64,000 nt of DNA from the NCBI RefSeq assembly GCF_020216025.1, contig NZ_JAIWNC010000018.1, positions 168,654-232,653 of the forward strand, read 5' to 3'. The notes under the pieces were generated by a model. The model saw nothing but the letters and a program-made list of their open reading frames with translations. It was not told the origin of the DNA and did no database searches. Position numbers and translations under genes: made by a program. This DNA is from Jidongwangia harbinensis (GTDB lineage: Bacteria; Actinomycetota; Actinomycetes; Mycobacteriales; Micromonosporaceae). This document shows, one piece after another, positions 62,383 through 64,000 of the stretch (position 1 is its first letter; every line of letters begins with the position of its first letter).

Positions 62383-63470
62383 CCATCGCGAGAAGGACCG
62401 CCATCCGGCTGTCGGACGGCCGCGAACTCGTCTACTTCGACGAGACCACCGGCGCCGCGCGGGACCAGGCCGACACCCGCCACCTGCCGCCACCCCCGCC
62501 CACGTCGCAGTTACGGCTGGACCCGCTGGTCGACGAGTGGGTGGCCGTGGCCGCGCACCGGCAGACCCGGACGTTCCTGCCGCCCACCAACGCCTGCCCG
62601 CTGTGCCCGTCCACGCCCGAGTTCGCCAGCGAGATCCCGGCGCCCGACTACGACGTGGTGGTGTTCGAGAACCAGTTCCCGTCGTTCTCCGACCGGGTCA
62701 AGCCGGGCGAGATCGACGAGCTGACCGAACTCGTCCCGGTCCGTCCCGGCGTCGGCCGCTGCGAGGTCGTCTGCTTCACCAGTGACCACAACACCTCGTT
62801 CGGGGCGCTGCCGCCGGCCCGGGTACGTACCGTGCTCGACGCCCTGGCCGACCGGACCACCGAGATGTCCACGCTGCCCGGGGTCGCCCAGGTGTTCCCG
62901 TTCGAGAACCGCGGCATCGAGATCGGCGTGACGCTGAGCCACCCGCACGGCCAGATCTACGCGTACCCGATGGTCCCGCCCCGGACCCGGGCCATGCTGG
63001 CCGCCGCGGTGCGGCACGCCGCCCGCTCCGGCGGGCGCAACCTCTACGCCGACGTTCTCGAGGCCGAGCGGAAGGCGCAGGTCCGGGTGGTCGGCGCAAA
63101 CGAGCACTGGACCGCGTACGTGCCGGCCGCCTCCCGCTGGCCGTTCGAGGTGCAACTCGCGCCGCACCGCCAGGTCCCCGACATCCCGGCACTGAACGAC
63201 GCCGAACGGGACGCGTTCGGGCCGCTGTACCTGGACGTGCTGCGCCGCTTCGACGGCCTGTTCGGCATGCCGATGCCGTACATCTCGGCGTGGCACCAGG
63301 CGGTCGTGGGCGAGGGACGCGAGCTGGGCTACCTGCACCTGCAGCTGTTCAGCATCCGGCGCGCCGCCGACAAGCTGAAGTTCCTGGCCGGCTCGGAATC
63401 CGCCATGGGCGCCTTCGTCAACGACATAGTCCCTGAAACCGCCGCCCAGCTACTCCGCGACGTCCCCTGA
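62379..63470 (+). CDS. galT: galactose-1-phosphate uridylyltransferase
   Basis: 363 residues. The Leloir-pathway enzyme exchanging UMP between UDP-glucose and galactose-1-phosphate. NACPLCPS supplies the zinc Cys pair, FENQFPSFSD and IGVTLSHPHGQIYAYP (catalytic HPH) are intact, and the C-terminal half ends with AWHQAVVGEG and LQLFSIRR. L45 is encoded by TTA (62511-62513), the codon read by the UAA tRNA at 7722. GTG start overlapping the DeoR stop. No galK or galE is within the window. Confidence 0.93.
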   Translation: MTIARRTAIRLSDGRELVYFDETTGAARDQADTRHLPPPPPTSQLRLDPLVDEWVAVAAHRQTRTFLPPTNACPLCPSTPEFASEIPAPDYDVVVFENQFPSFSDRVKPGEIDELTELVPVRPGVGRCEVVCFTSDHNTSFGALPPARVRTVLDALADRTTEMSTLPGVAQVFPFENRGIEIGVTLSHPHGQIYAYPMVPPRTRAMLAAAVRHAARSGGRNLYADVLEAERKAQVRVVGANEHWTAYVPAASRWPFEVQLAPHRQVPDIPALNDAERDAFGPLYLDVLRRFDGLFGMPMPYISAWHQAVVGEGRELGYLHLQLFSIRRAADKLKFLAGSESAMGAFVNDIVPETAAQLLRDVP

Positions 63471-63514
63471 CCCCAGCCGCCCCGCAGCGGCCCGCGCCGC
63501 CCCGCGGCTGCGCA

Positions 63515-63556
63515 CCGCCCCGCGCGGCGTTCGTGCCGCCCCGCGCGGCGTTCGTA
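63515..63556. repeat. 21-bp direct duplication after galT
   Basis: CCGCCCCGCGCGGCGTTCGT followed by G or A occurs twice head to tail (63515-63535 and 63536-63556), flanked by further CCGCCCCGC copies from 63475. It is the first part of the 435-bp convergent spacer after galT, which contains no gene. Confidence 0.8.
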
Positions 63557-63568
63557 CCGCCCCGCAGC

Positions 63569-63643
63569 GTTGATCTTGGACTTGTGGTGGCGACGAAAAC
63601 CGCATCGCATCGACAATTCCGGCACCACGGCTCCAAGATCGAC
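63569..63643. repeat. REP-like palindrome in the galT downstream spacer
   Basis: GTTGATCTTGGACTTGTGGTG (63569-63589, 21 bp; split as GTTGATCTTGG plus ACTTGTGGTG) pairs with CACCACGGCTCCAAGATCGA plus C (63623-63643), matching at 17 of 21 positions around a 33-nt loop. The GATCTTGGA-TTGTGGTG core resembles the element at 19012 and the last unit of array 3. Confidence 0.75.
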
Positions 63644-63754
63644 GATTTCTGGGTGCCGGGGCGCGCGGTGGACGGCAACGGGGGCGGCGCCAGTCGGGCA
63701 CGGGTGTGACGACAATGGGCACCGAGCTCACCCCGATTGCAGCCCAGGTCGCGC

Positions 63755-63876
63755 GTGGGAAGTTGGGGCACGGAGCTCGCCACAACTCCCCGCAGCGCAC
63801 AGCACCGCAGACCGCGTGGGGAGTTGGGGCACGGAGTGCACCGCAACTCCCCGCAGCGCACAGCACCGCAAACTGG
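63755..63876. repeat. 61-bp tandem stem-loop array 4 (convergent spacer)
   Basis: Two 61-bp units start with GTGGG at 63755 and 63816. Each contains AGTTGGGGCACGGAG, then CAACTCCCCGCAGCGCACAG, so that CAACTCCCC of one unit pairs with GGGGAGTTG of the next. The period is identical to that of arrays 1-3, and the sequence is a variant of the same AACTCC core. Confidence 0.82.
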
Positions 63877-63905
63877 GCCTGCCCCGTTTTGGCGGACATC
63901 TGAGA

Positions 63906-64000
63906 TCAGGAGCCGTAGGGCTCCGGGAGGATGTCCAGCATCATGGAGAGCGTGGGGAAGAAACGGTCGAGGCCTCGGCGGGCGTTCACGCCGCAGTTCA
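63906..64000 (-). CDS. C-terminal end of an unidentified gene cut by the window edge
   Basis: The last 31 codons of a minus-strand gene, ending GLDRFFPTLSMMLDILPEPYG plus S and TGA. The third-position G/C bias is typical of coding sequence here. The fragment is too short for a family assignment. Its orientation makes the galT downstream spacer convergent. Confidence 0.55.
   Translation of the reverse strand, partial: NCGVNARRGLDRFFPTLSMMLDILPEPYGS

Overview
This is a G+C-rich actinobacterial chromosome segment with dense coding and many GTG starts. Several neighbourhoods point to a filamentous actinomycete, probably Micromonosporaceae and Actinoplanes-like (inference): eno–ftsB–DUF501–acetyltransferase–ppx, mfd–surA-like–mazG, a cslA–glxA–cslZ operon, and a tRNA-Leu(UAA) of the bldA type. 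No phage, integrase, transposase or CRISPR array was recognised.

Layout. 1–5.7 kb: end of a PDZ protein, DUF1232–cystathionine beta-synthase, two tandem SGNH hydrolases, a thiolase. 6.3–9.3 kb: Bax-inhibitor-1 protein, tRNA-Leu(UAA), type II NADH dehydrogenase. 9.4–13.7 kb: MoxR/DUF58/DUF4129 operon. 13.8–16.4 kb: uracil-DNA glycosylase, LppU-like protein, PadR with its membrane partner. 16.4–21.9 kb: ppx–argA-like–DUF501–ftsB, eno, a PilZ protein and a lipoprotein. 23.2–30.3 kb: mfd–surA-like–mazG–DUF885 peptidase. 30.5–41.8 kb: a HypX homologue, cslA–glxA–cslZ, lysyl oxidase, and phosphoenolpyruvate carboxylase.

42.4–61.5 kb is a surface-polysaccharide region. A seven-gene, translationally coupled minus-strand operon encodes a Wzz/BY-kinase-like protein, O-antigen polymerase/ligase, APH-like kinase, sulfotransferase, flippase, methyltransferase and GH26 lipoprotein. 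Upstream lies an adenylylsulfate kinase fused to a degenerate ATP-sulfurylase domain. Beyond it are a second GH26 protein, two coupled ABC exporters, a WecG/TagA-type glycosyltransferase, a second sulfotransferase and a GT2. A PAPS-forming kinase with two PAPS-type sulfotransferases suggests a sulfated exopolysaccharide (inference). A DeoR regulator–galT pair follows.

The most unusual structure is non-coding. Four spacers between convergent genes (5.7–6.3, 22.6–22.9, 41.8–42.3 and 63.7–63.9 kb) hold tandem arrays with a nearly fixed 61-bp period. Each unit carries a CCACACGC...GCGTGTGG or CAACTCCCC...GGGGAGTTG stem-loop. One first unit forms the likely ppc terminator. Related single palindromes occur at 19.0 and 63.6 kb. 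Two genes contain the rare TTA codon read by the tRNA encoded here: galT and the Wzz-like gene.
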